NCBI GenBank assembly: GCA_002315285.1
Contig: DCGR01000037.1
Location: forward strand, 1-13,020
Direction: 5' to 3'
DNA from: Bacteroides sp. UBA1773
GTDB taxonomy: Bacteria; Bacteroidota; Bacteroidia; Bacteroidales; Bacteroidaceae
DNA: 13,020 bases
Made by a program: the position numbers and the translations under genes. The notes under the pieces were generated by a model, which did not search any database, had not been told where the DNA came from, and saw nothing but the letters and a program-made list of their open reading frames with translations. Below are positions 5,646 to 13,020 of this stretch, one piece after another; the first letter of the stretch is position 1, and each line of letters begins with the position of its first letter.

Positions 5646-7070
5646 ATGGCAAAGAAAGAGCAGACAATCAGTTTGATTGACACATTTGCAGAGTTTAAGG
5701 AAACGAAGAACATTGATCGCACCACGATGATAAGCGTCTTGGAGGAGTCATTCCGTAGTGTCATAGCCAAGATGTTTGGTACCGATGAAAACTATAGCGT
5801 GATAGTGAATCCGGATAAGGGTGATTTCGAAATCTGGCGCAATAGGACTGTGGTGGCCGATGATGAATTTCGTGATAAGAATTTCCAAATCTCGTTGAGT
5901 GAGGCTCAGAAGATAGAGGCTGATTACGAAATAGGTGAATCGGTGACGGATGAAGTGCATTTCGAGCAGTTCGGACGTCGTGCCATCCTGAACCTTCGCC
6001 AGACCTTGGCCTCAAAGATTCTTGAGCTGGAACGTGATAGCCTTTACAATAAGTATATTGACAAGGTTGGCACCATTGTAACGGGCGAGGTGTATCAGGT
6101 GTGGAAACGTGAGGTCCTTCTCCTCGATGATGAAGGCAATGAGTTGTTGCTACCCAAATCCGAACAGATTCCTAGCGATTTCTATCGCAAGGGCGATACG
6201 GTGCGTGCTATTGTTGACAGGGTTGACAACAAGAACAACAATCCGAAAATTATCCTTAGCCGTACATCGAATGAATTCCTCAAGGCGTTGCTCGAACAGG
6301 AGGTGCCCGAAATCAGCGACGGACTCATTACCATCCAGCGTATTGCACGCATTCCGGGCGAACGTGCCAAAATTGCGGTCGAATCGTATGATGACCATGT
6401 GGATCCCGTCGGTGCATGTGTAGGTGTACAAGGAAGCCGTATTCGTGGTGTCGTTCGTGAGTTGCGCAACGAGAATATCGATGTTGTTTGCTACACCTCG
6501 AAAGTGAAACTATTCATTCAGCGTGTGCTTCATCCGGCTGTCATACAGAGCATCACGATTAATGAGGAAGAACGTAGGGCCGACGTGTCGTTGAAACGTG
6601 AGGATGTGTCGATGGCTATTGGCAAGAATGGCATCAACATCAAGCTTGCCAGTATGCTTACGGGGCTTACCATCGATGTATATCGCGATCTTGCTGAGGA
6701 AAATGATGTGGATTTGAACGAGTTCGATGACGTTATCGATCAATGGATCATCAATCGTCTTAAGGAATTGGGCCTGAGCACGGCAAAGGCGGTACTCAAT
6801 GCCCCACGTGAGTTGCTTACCAAAGCGGATCAAGCGGATCTGGAAGAGAGTACGGTTGATGAAATATTGCAGATCTTATCGGCTGAGTTTGAGGATGACA
6901 ACGAAGCCCAAGCCCAAGCGCCAGCTACACAATCGGTAGCCGATAAAGTCGCAAACGATGACATGGAAATAGAGTCGGATGACATGGAAATAGAGTCGGA
7001 TGACGTAGAGATTGAGTCGGACGAGAAAGATATTGAAATTGAGACTGACGAAGCTGTATCTGAACAATGA
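5646..7070 (+). CDS. nusA: Transcription termination/antitermination factor NusA
   Basis: NusA binds RNA polymerase and nascent RNA and modulates pausing, termination and antitermination. In the 474 residues, an N-terminal polymerase-binding domain covers about 1-130. An S1 domain covers about 137-206 (GTIVTGEVYQV at 142-152, ending IILSRT). KH1 covers about 230-300 with GVQGSRI at 260-266, and KH2 about 302-370 with IGKNGINIKLA at 325-335. A helical segment (371-412) follows. The last 60 residues are a disordered, strongly acidic tail with three 7-residue repeats (438-458, DDMEIES type). The tail is likely dispensable for the core activity and probably clade-variable. A 182-nt gap separates nusA from infB, unlike the near-zero spacing before nusA. 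The position after rimP is the standard one. Confidence 0.97.
   Translation: MAKKEQTISLIDTFAEFKETKNIDRTTMISVLEESFRSVIAKMFGTDENYSVIVNPDKGDFEIWRNRTVVADDEFRDKNFQISLSEAQKIEADYEIGESVTDEVHFEQFGRRAILNLRQTLASKILELERDSLYNKYIDKVGTIVTGEVYQVWKREVLLLDDEGNELLLPKSEQIPSDFYRKGDTVRAIVDRVDNKNNNPKIILSRTSNEFLKALLEQEVPEISDGLITIQRIARIPGERAKIAVESYDDHVDPVGACVGVQGSRIRGVVRELRNENIDVVCYTSKVKLFIQRVLHPAVIQSITINEEERRADVSLKREDVSMAIGKNGINIKLASMLTGLTIDVYRDLAEENDVDLNEFDDVIDQWIINRLKELGLSTAKAVLNAPRELLTKADQADLEESTVDEILQILSAEFEDDNEAQAQAPATQSVADKVANDDMEIESDDMEIESDDVEIESDEKDIEIETDEAVSEQ
6957..7019 (+). repeat. Three 21-bp tandem repeats in the nusA 3' end
   Basis: Units lie at 6957-6977, 6978-6998 and 6999-7019. The first two are identical at the DNA level (GATGACATGGAAATAGAGTC plus G), and the third differs at a few bases, changing Met to Val. 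Each unit encodes DD(M/V)EIES. A partly decayed fourth unit (DEKDIEIE) follows. Identical adjacent units suggest recent duplication by slippage, so copy number may vary between strains. Confidence 0.9.
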
Positions 7071-7252
7071 TTTTTAAGTGAGACGTTGGGAATACGCCTC
7101 ATGATGGACAAAAACGAAGCTTGTCAAAGCGGGTTTTAATGAGAATACGAATCTGGAAAGGCAGATTACGGAAACTGTAATGGGAAACAGAGCGTGTGAG
7201 AGCATTCCGACAAATGTAGTAAGAATAATAGAATCTGATAAAAAGAAAATAA
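7071..7252 (+). other. nusA-infB intergenic region (182 nt), no gene recognised
   Basis: No promoter of the TTTG/TAnnTTTG type is visible and no strong hairpin was found, so infB is most likely transcribed from upstream. Three micro-frames follow one another through TAATG overlaps: 7101-7139 (12 aa), 7139-7180 (13 aa, basic) and 7180-7344 (54 aa, running out of frame into infB). None resembles a known protein. The segment may be leader sequence for infB or decayed coding DNA. Confidence 0.5.
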
Positions 7253-10200
7253 ATGAGTATAAGACTGAACAATGTAACAAGGGATTTGAATGTGGGGATT
7301 CAGACGGCTGTGGAATTTTTGCAGAAAAAAGGATATACTATTGAATCAAATCCAAATGCGAAAATAACGGACGAACAATATGCTGTGCTTGTGAAAGCGT
7401 TCAGCAGCGATAAGAATTTGAAAGAAAAATCGGATGTCATCTTACAACAGCGTAAAGAAAAGAAAGTTATGACTGATGAGCCTAAGCCTATGGCAGAAGT
7501 GAAGACAGAAATTCCACAGGATGCAAGGCCGAAATTCAAGGTGGTTGGCTCAATCAACCTTGGCAACGTTGGACCGAAGGATTCGGGACCTAAAAAGGTC
7601 GTGACCCCACAGGTGAGCGCTCCGGCCGAAGCGCAGGCAAAACCAAAGGCAGCTATGGAGAATCCAGCTGCAAAAATGCCTGCACAGGATGACATCGTCG
7701 GGCCAGAGGCAGGAAAAAACATGTCAAAACAACAGGTTGGATCAGCAAAACCGGAAACGAAATCTCCAGCAATGGCTGATGAGAAGAAAGTGGTTGCCAG
7801 CGCGGAGAAAAAACACACTGAACCCCACACTGCACATAAGGGCGAATCAACCATAGTCAAGGATTCTACGACATCACAGCATGACAACACCATTGTGGCT
7901 GAGAAAGCAACCAAAATGTCGGTCGATGTGAAAGAAAAAATGGAAGAGAAGAAGCCGGAAGAAAAAACGCCAAACATCCAACCAACTCTGACACAAGAAA
8001 AAAAGGAAGCGCCTCAGACTGCTGCAAAAGAGGGGATTTTCGAGCTACGTCCTACGGAGCTCAAGACTAAAATAAATGTGGTAGGACAAATTGACCTGGC
8101 TGCACTGAATCAATCCACCCGCCCAAAAAAGAAAACCAAGGAGGAACTGAAGAAGGAACGCGATGACAAGGAAAAGCAACGCGCAAAACAGCGTCAGCAA
8201 ATGAAAGAGGCTATCATGAAGGAAATCAGTAAGACCGATAATGGCAGCCAGAACAAGTCTCAAGCTAATGCAGGAGGTGAGAACAATGCTCACGCCAACA
8301 ACGACCAGGGAAGGGCTAAAAAACGTAACCGCATCAATCGCGAACGGGTTGACATTGCTGCTGAAAGCCAAAATTCTTTTGTATCGAAAAATCCACAGGG
8401 AGGACGTGGCAACAATCAGCAGGGTAAGAAAAACGATAAGTACAATAAGAAATTCACGCCCAAGGCCGAGGTGAACGATGATGACGTGGCAAAGCAGGTA
8501 AAGGAGACACTTGCAAGGCTTACTAACAAACAGAAAAGCAAGGCTTCGAAATACAGAAAGGAAAAGCGTGAAAATGTGCAGAACCGACTGATGGAACAGG
8601 AGGAGATGCAGCAAGAAGAAAGCAAGATACTGAAAATCACCGAATTTGTGACTGCCAATGAGTTGGCCAGCATGATGAACATCAATGTGACTCAGGTCAT
8701 CGCCACTTGCATGAGTGTAGGCATCATGGTGAGCATCAATCAGCGTCTCGACGCCGAAACCATCAATTTGGTAGCCGAGGAATTTGGCTATGAAACGGAA
8801 TATGTCAGTGCTGAAGTGGCTCAGGCTATTACCGAGGATGCCGACGACGAAGCCGATCTGAAGCCTCGTGCTCCTATCGTCACTGTGATGGGACACGTTG
8901 ACCATGGCAAGACATCATTGCTTGACTATATCCGCAAGACCAATGTCATTGCCGGTGAGGCAGGTGGTATCACCCAGCATATTGGTGCTTATAACGTTTC
9001 TTTGGAGGATGGTCGCCACATTACTTTCCTCGACACTCCTGGACACGAAGCGTTCACAGCCATGCGTGCGCGTGGTGCCAAGGTGACAGATATCGTAATT
9101 GTGATTGTGGCGGCCGACGATAATGTGATGCCTCAAACCAAGGAAGCCATCAACCATGCCATGGCTGCTGGAGTACCTATCGTATTTGCCATCAACAAGA
9201 TCGACAAGCCTGCGGCAAATCCCGAAAAAATCAAGGAGGAGCTGGCTGCCATGAATTTCCTGGTAGAGGAATGGGGCGGCAAATACCAGAGTCAGGACAT
9301 TTCGGCCAAGAAGGGATTGGGCGTACCTGAATTGATGGAAAAAGTGTTGCTCGAGGCCGAAATGCTCGACTTGAAGGCCAACCCTAATCGCAAGGCTACA
9401 GGTAGTATCATCGAGTCATCGCTCGACAAAGGCCGTGGTTATGTTGCTACCATCTTGGTGTCAAACGGCACATTGAAAATGGGCGACATCGTATTGGCCG
9501 GCACGTCGTATGGTAAGGTCAAGGCTATGTTTAATGAACGTGGCCAACGGCTCAAGCAGGCCGGTCCTTCCGAACCTGTGCTTATCTTGGGTCTGAATGG
9601 CGCTCCTGCGGCCGGTGACACCTTCCACGTGATCGACACCGATCAGGAAGCACGTGAAATTGCCAACAAGCGTGAGCAGTTGCAACGCGAACAAGGATTG
9701 CGTACTCAGAAGCGATTCACTCTCGATGAGTTGGGCCGCCGGTTGGCATTGGGTGATTTCCATGAACTCAACATCATCGTAAAGGGCGATGTGGATGGTT
9801 CTGTGGAAGCGTTGAGCGACTCACTCATCAAACTGACAACCGAGCGTATTCAGATTAATGTCATCCATAAGGCTGTCGGACAGATTTCAGAGTCTGATGT
9901 CACCCTTGCTGCCGCATCGAATGCCATCATCGTCGGATTCCAGGTTCGTCCTTCGGGCGCTGCAGCCAAGTTGGCAGAGCAAGAAGGAGTTGACATCCGC
10001 AACTATTCCGTCATTTATGATGCGCTTGAAGAGGTGAAGGCCGCCATGGAAGGTTTGCTTGCGCCGACAAAGAAGGAACAGGTCACAGCTACCATCGAGG
10101 TGCGCGAAGTGTTCCACATCAGCAAGGTGGGCGATGTGGCGGGTGCCATGGTGAAGACAGGAAAGGTGAAACGCTCCGACAAGGCACGCCTCATTCGCGA

Positions 10201-10372
10201 TGGTATTGTGGTCTATTCAGGCAATATCAATGCACTGAAACGTTTCAAGGACGATGTCAAGGAAGTCCTGACCAATTTCGAATGTGGCATCAGCCTTACC
10301 AACTGCAACGATTTGAAGGTTGGCGACGTAATCGAAACATACGAGGAAATAGAAGTAAAGGCTACATTGTAA
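7253..10372 (+). CDS. infB: Translation initiation factor IF-2
   Basis: IF-2 is the GTPase that brings initiator fMet-tRNA to the ribosome and promotes subunit joining. The 1039 residues begin with a small helical IF2_N domain (about 1-52). A long, low-complexity Lys/Ala/Glu/Pro region (about 65-430) contains two copies of a K-(I/F)-x-VVG-x-I-x-L motif (95-103 and 274-282), a feature of Bacteroidetes IF-2. A second IF2_N domain spans about 459-530. The G domain carries GHVDHGKT (547-554), DTPGHE (594-599), NKID (648-651) and SAKKG (684-688). The beta-barrel domains and the C-terminal fMet-tRNA-binding domain complete the protein, ending KVGDVIETYEEIEVKATL. All GTPase motifs are intact. The start follows an A-rich leader (AAAAAGAAAATAA). 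The gene ends 1 nt before cvpA. Confidence 0.98.
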   Translation: MSIRLNNVTRDLNVGIQTAVEFLQKKGYTIESNPNAKITDEQYAVLVKAFSSDKNLKEKSDVILQQRKEKKVMTDEPKPMAEVKTEIPQDARPKFKVVGSINLGNVGPKDSGPKKVVTPQVSAPAEAQAKPKAAMENPAAKMPAQDDIVGPEAGKNMSKQQVGSAKPETKSPAMADEKKVVASAEKKHTEPHTAHKGESTIVKDSTTSQHDNTIVAEKATKMSVDVKEKMEEKKPEEKTPNIQPTLTQEKKEAPQTAAKEGIFELRPTELKTKINVVGQIDLAALNQSTRPKKKTKEELKKERDDKEKQRAKQRQQMKEAIMKEISKTDNGSQNKSQANAGGENNAHANNDQGRAKKRNRINRERVDIAAESQNSFVSKNPQGGRGNNQQGKKNDKYNKKFTPKAEVNDDDVAKQVKETLARLTNKQKSKASKYRKEKRENVQNRLMEQEEMQQEESKILKITEFVTANELASMMNINVTQVIATCMSVGIMVSINQRLDAETINLVAEEFGYETEYVSAEVAQAITEDADDEADLKPRAPIVTVMGHVDHGKTSLLDYIRKTNVIAGEAGGITQHIGAYNVSLEDGRHITFLDTPGHEAFTAMRARGAKVTDIVIVIVAADDNVMPQTKEAINHAMAAGVPIVFAINKIDKPAANPEKIKEELAAMNFLVEEWGGKYQSQDISAKKGLGVPELMEKVLLEAEMLDLKANPNRKATGSIIESSLDKGRGYVATILVSNGTLKMGDIVLAGTSYGKVKAMFNERGQRLKQAGPSEPVLILGLNGAPAAGDTFHVIDTDQEAREIANKREQLQREQGLRTQKRFTLDELGRRLALGDFHELNIIVKGDVDGSVEALSDSLIKLTTERIQINVIHKAVGQISESDVTLAAASNAIIVGFQVRPSGAAAKLAEQEGVDIRNYSVIYDALEEVKAAMEGLLAPTKKEQVTATIEVREVFHISKVGDVAGAMVKTGKVKRSDKARLIRDGIVVYSGNINALKRFKDDVKEVLTNFECGISLTNCNDLKVGDVIETYEEIEVKATL

Positions 10373-10373
10373 A

Positions 10374-10877
10374 TTGGGAATACTTGATATCATATTGTGG
10401 GCACTGATTGCCATTGGTGTCATTGAAGGATTGCTCAAAGGAGTATTGAAGCAAATCGCCTGGATTGTAGGTCTTATTGTGGGCCTGCTGGTGGCACGCG
10501 GATTGTACTCCATGTTGGGCGAAACTGTCGCGCCTATGGTGGGTGTGCCTGTCACCATTGCCAATATCTTGGCTTTCATTTTAATATGGATAATAGTTCC
10601 CATAGGCTTCTTGGGGGTTGCCATGTTGCTTACGAAAGCACTCAAGGCCATACATCTCGATTGGCTTAACCGTGTGCTCGGAGCAGTTCTTGGCGCATTG
10701 AAGTTCATCTTACTGGCTGGCATGCTGATTCATGCAATAGAATTTGTGGATCCGAAGGAGGGCATCGTCACCGAGGAGTTGAAATCGGAATCGATGCTTT
10801 ATCATCCAGTCCGTGAAAGCGTCAGCATCATCATGCCTGTCATTGAGAAACAATGGAATCAGCTAAAAAACAAGTAA
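10374..10877 (+). CDS. cvpA: CvpA family inner-membrane protein, TTG start
   Basis: This small, very hydrophobic protein (167 residues) has about four membrane helices, at roughly residues 3-22, 27-46, 61-86 and 101-121, and a charged C-terminal tail. The opening (ILDIILWALIAIGVIEGLLKGVLKQ) and the glycine-rich second helix match the colicin V production (CvpA) family. The family has roles in envelope integrity and, in E. coli, colicin V production; its molecular function is unclear. The start is most simply the TTG at 10374, 1 nt after the infB stop. No ATG occurs in frame until about residue 47, which would delete two helices. Coupled translation from infB would help a weak TTG start. The gene ends 6 nt before sufB; its place between infB and suf looks like shared transcription rather than a shared pathway. 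Confidence 0.85.
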   Translation: MGILDIILWALIAIGVIEGLLKGVLKQIAWIVGLIVGLLVARGLYSMLGETVAPMVGVPVTIANILAFILIWIIVPIGFLGVAMLLTKALKAIHLDWLNRVLGAVLGALKFILLAGMLIHAIEFVDPKEGIVTEELKSESMLYHPVRESVSIIMPVIEKQWNQLKNK

Positions 10878-10883
10878 GACAAC

Positions 10884-12359
10884 ATGCAGGACGGAGCTAA
10901 TAATCTACATGGCGATGAAACGAATCAATATGTGCGTCAGTTGGCTAACGAAAAGTATAAATATGGTTTTACTACTGATGTACATACCGATATCATCCAA
11001 CGTGGTCTCAATGAGGACATCATACGTTTGATATCCGAAAAGAAACACGAGCCAGAGTGGCTACTTGAGTTCAGGCTCAGGGCGTATCGCCATTGGCTTA
11101 CACTCGAAATGCCTCGGTGGGCTCATCTCGACATTCCTCCCATTGATTATCAGGCCATTTCTTACTATGCCGACCCGACTCGGAAGAAGGAAGGGCCACG
11201 GAGTCTTGATGAAGTCGATCCGGAACTGGTCAATACATTCAACAAACTAGGCATTCCACTCCACGAACAGCGTCAGCTCACTGGCATGGCGGTCGATGCC
11301 GTAATGGATTCTGTGTCGGTAAAGACTACCTTTCGCGAGACATTGCTCGAAAAAGGTATCATCTTTTGCTCCTTCAGTGAGGCAGTGCGTGAGCATCCTG
11401 ACTTGGTGCAGAAATTTCTGGGATCGGTCGTAAACTACCGCGACAATTTCTTTGCCGCACTCAACTCGGCTGTGTTCAGCGATGGCTCGTTCGTGTATAT
11501 TCCCAAAGGCGTACGTTGCCCCATGGAGCTGAGCACCTATTTTCGTATCAACGCTGCCAATACCGGTCAGTTCGAGAGAACGCTGATTGTAGCCGATGAC
11601 GATAGCTACGTGAGCTATCTCGAAGGATGCACAGCACCGCAACGTGATGAGAACCAGCTTCATGCTGCCATTGTGGAAATTGTGGTACACAATCGTGCGG
11701 AGGTGAAATACTCAACCGTCCAGAACTGGTATCCTGGCGATGCCGAAGGAAAGGGTGGGGTGTATAATTTCGTGACCAAGCGCGGACACTGCAAGGGTGT
11801 CGATAGCAAGTTGAGCTGGACACAAGTCGAAACGGGTTCAGCCATTACGTGGAAATACCCCAGCTGCATCTTGAGTGGCGACAACAGCACTGCCGAGTTC
11901 TATTCCGTTGCCGTCACCAACAACCATCAGCAAGCCGATACAGGCACCAAGATGATTCATTTGGGACGGAACACCCGTAGCACCATCGTCAGTAAAGGCA
12001 TCAGTGCGGGGCACAGCCAAAACTCCTATCGGGGATTGGTGAAGGTGTCCGAACGTGCCGACAATGCACGCAATTACAGCCAATGCGACTCCCTCTTGCT
12101 GGGAAGCGACTGTGGCGCACACACCTTCCCCTATATGGACATCCACAACGACACGGCTGTGGTGGAGCACGAAGCAACTACCAGCAAAATCAGCGAGGAC
12201 CAGCTGTTTTATTGTAATCAGCGCGGCATCGGCACAGAAGATGCTGTAGGACTTATCGTGAATGGCTACGCTAAGGAAGTCATCAACAAGCTGCCGATGG
12301 AATTTGCCGTCGAGGCTCAGAAACTCCTTGCCATTTCATTGGAAGGAACCGTGGGATGA
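10884..12359 (+). CDS. sufB: Fe-S cluster scaffold protein SufB
   Basis: SufB is the scaffold subunit of the SufBCD complex, on which Fe-S clusters are built before transfer to target proteins. The 491 residues are near the usual length. An N-terminal helical region (1-130) is followed by the right-handed beta-helix core (about 160-440) and a short helical C-terminus that docks SufC. The residues I recall as functional in E. coli SufB (C254, C405, H433) correspond here to C249 (in LEGCTAP), C401 (in NYSQCDS) and H429 (in VEHEAT), all present. The helix also has the family's NSTAEFYSVAVTNNHQQADTG segment in the range 334-354. No SufE, SufS or SufA gene is within view, and sufC follows after 27 nt. 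Function is confident from sequence and context. Confidence 0.97.
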   Translation: MQDGANNLHGDETNQYVRQLANEKYKYGFTTDVHTDIIQRGLNEDIIRLISEKKHEPEWLLEFRLRAYRHWLTLEMPRWAHLDIPPIDYQAISYYADPTRKKEGPRSLDEVDPELVNTFNKLGIPLHEQRQLTGMAVDAVMDSVSVKTTFRETLLEKGIIFCSFSEAVREHPDLVQKFLGSVVNYRDNFFAALNSAVFSDGSFVYIPKGVRCPMELSTYFRINAANTGQFERTLIVADDDSYVSYLEGCTAPQRDENQLHAAIVEIVVHNRAEVKYSTVQNWYPGDAEGKGGVYNFVTKRGHCKGVDSKLSWTQVETGSAITWKYPSCILSGDNSTAEFYSVAVTNNHQQADTGTKMIHLGRNTRSTIVSKGISAGHSQNSYRGLVKVSERADNARNYSQCDSLLLGSDCGAHTFPYMDIHNDTAVVEHEATTSKISEDQLFYCNQRGIGTEDAVGLIVNGYAKEVINKLPMEFAVEAQKLLAISLEGTVG

Positions 12360-12386
12360 AATCACTAACCTTAATATAAGCAAATC

Positions 12387-13020
12387 GTGTTAGAAATCAG
12401 AAACTTACATGCTAGCATCAATGGCAAGGAAATATTGAAAGGCATTGACCTTCGCATCAATCCAGGCGAGGTTCATGCCATCATGGGTCCTAATGGCTCG
12501 GGGAAAAGCACCCTCTCATCGGTACTCGTGGGACATCCTGCCTATGAGGTGACGAAAGGGAGCGTAACTTTCTATGGGAAAGACCTGCTGGCCATGAAGC
12601 CTGAGGACAGAAGCCATGAAGGACTGTTCCTGTCGTTTCAGTATCCCGTCGAGATTCCTGGGGTAAGCATGGTCAATTTCATGCGTGCTGCCGTGAACGA
12701 ACAGCGTAAGTACAAAGGACTCGAACCTTTGTCGGCCAGTGAGTTCCTTCGGCTTATGCGACAGAAACGCGCAGTTGTCGAACTCGACAACAAACTGGCC
12801 AATCGCTCTGTGAACGAGGGATTCAGCGGTGGCGAAAAAAAACGCAATGAGATATTCCAGATGGCCATGTTGGAACCACGTCTGAGCATACTCGACGAAA
12901 CCGACTCCGGTCTTGATATCGATGCGCTGCGGGTGGTGGCCGAAGGCGTCAACAAACTCAAGACCCCAGAAAACAGTTGCATAGTCATTACCCATTACCA
13001 GCGTCTGCTCGACTACATCA
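12387..13020 (+). CDS. sufC: Fe-S assembly ATPase SufC (partial, runs off the window)
   Basis: SufC is the ABC-type ATPase that drives conformational change in SufB-SufD during cluster assembly. Only the first 211 codons are visible; the family is about 250 residues. Walker A is GPNGSGKST (34-42), the Q-loop is FQYP (84-87), the signature is FSGGEKKR (146-153), and Walker B with the D-loop is LSILDETDSGLD (166-177), with the family-typical DETDSGLDIDAL form. The switch histidine is H203 (VITHY). The start is GTG at 12387; an in-frame stop at 12372-12374 rules out anything longer, and no ATG lies between. The next ATG is residue 33, inside the Walker A strand. sufD is expected just past the window edge. 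Confidence 0.97.
   Translation, partial: MLEIRNLHASINGKEILKGIDLRINPGEVHAIMGPNGSGKSTLSSVLVGHPAYEVTKGSVTFYGKDLLAMKPEDRSHEGLFLSFQYPVEIPGVSMVNFMRAAVNEQRKYKGLEPLSASEFLRLMRQKRAVVELDNKLANRSVNEGFSGGEKKRNEIFQMAMLEPRLSILDETDSGLDIDALRVVAEGVNKLKTPENSCIVITHYQRLLDYI

Noticed and set aside
8045..8905. Minus-strand open frame (286 codons) opposite the infB middle region
   Set aside because: The hydrophobic Ser/Leu/Phe-rich translation is what the reverse complement of Lys/Glu-rich codons gives; no real membrane protein pattern.

Overview
The window reads as a stretch of a Bacteroidales chromosome, plausibly Prevotellaceae, though the genus is a guess. The evidence is the gene order rimP-nusA-infB-cvpA-sufB-sufC, a promoter of the Bacteroidetes type (TTTG / 20 nt / TAtcTTTG) before rimP, A-rich rather than Shine-Dalgarno leaders, a DUF5063 protein, and a lipoprotein that joins a fimbrillin-like region to a GH8 glycosidase. 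All protein genes are on the + strand. No tRNA, rRNA, CRISPR array, transposase or integrase was seen.

Region 1 (39-2335) holds three overlapping genes: a DUF5063 protein, a DEDDy-type 3'-5' exonuclease and an RlmI-type 23S rRNA methyltransferase. Each start codon lies inside the preceding gene, so the three are probably co-transcribed and translationally coupled, and an RNA-related role is likely for the set.

Region 2 (2336-5004) is the accessory part. It starts with about 450 bp without a gene, containing three successive inverted repeats (2362-2386, 2402-2430, 2442-2496) and two short palindromes. A 47-codon peptide gene follows (2788-2931), and 12 nt later a 686-aa lipoprotein whose C-terminal half is a GH8 glycoside hydrolase with its expected acidic residues in place. 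No susC/susD, sensor or other glycosidase is in view, so this looks like an orphan carbohydrate-acting unit placed between housekeeping operons.

Region 3 (5086 to the window end) is a housekeeping operon. A well-formed promoter is followed by a leader with a terminator-like GC hairpin, then rimP, nusA, infB, cvpA, sufB and the first 211 codons of sufC. Spacings are 1 nt (rimP-nusA), 182 nt (nusA-infB), 1 nt (infB-cvpA), 6 nt (cvpA-sufB) and 27 nt (sufB-sufC). The operon links 30S maturation, transcription elongation/termination and translation initiation to a small membrane protein and to Fe-S cluster assembly. cvpA appears to start with TTG and sufC with GTG. The nusA-infB gap is the only long one and has no recognised gene.

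No wholly new system is evident. The points that most deserve a second look are the short peptide gene ahead of the fimbrillin-like/GH8 lipoprotein, the hairpin cluster upstream of it, and the possible attenuator in the rimP leader.
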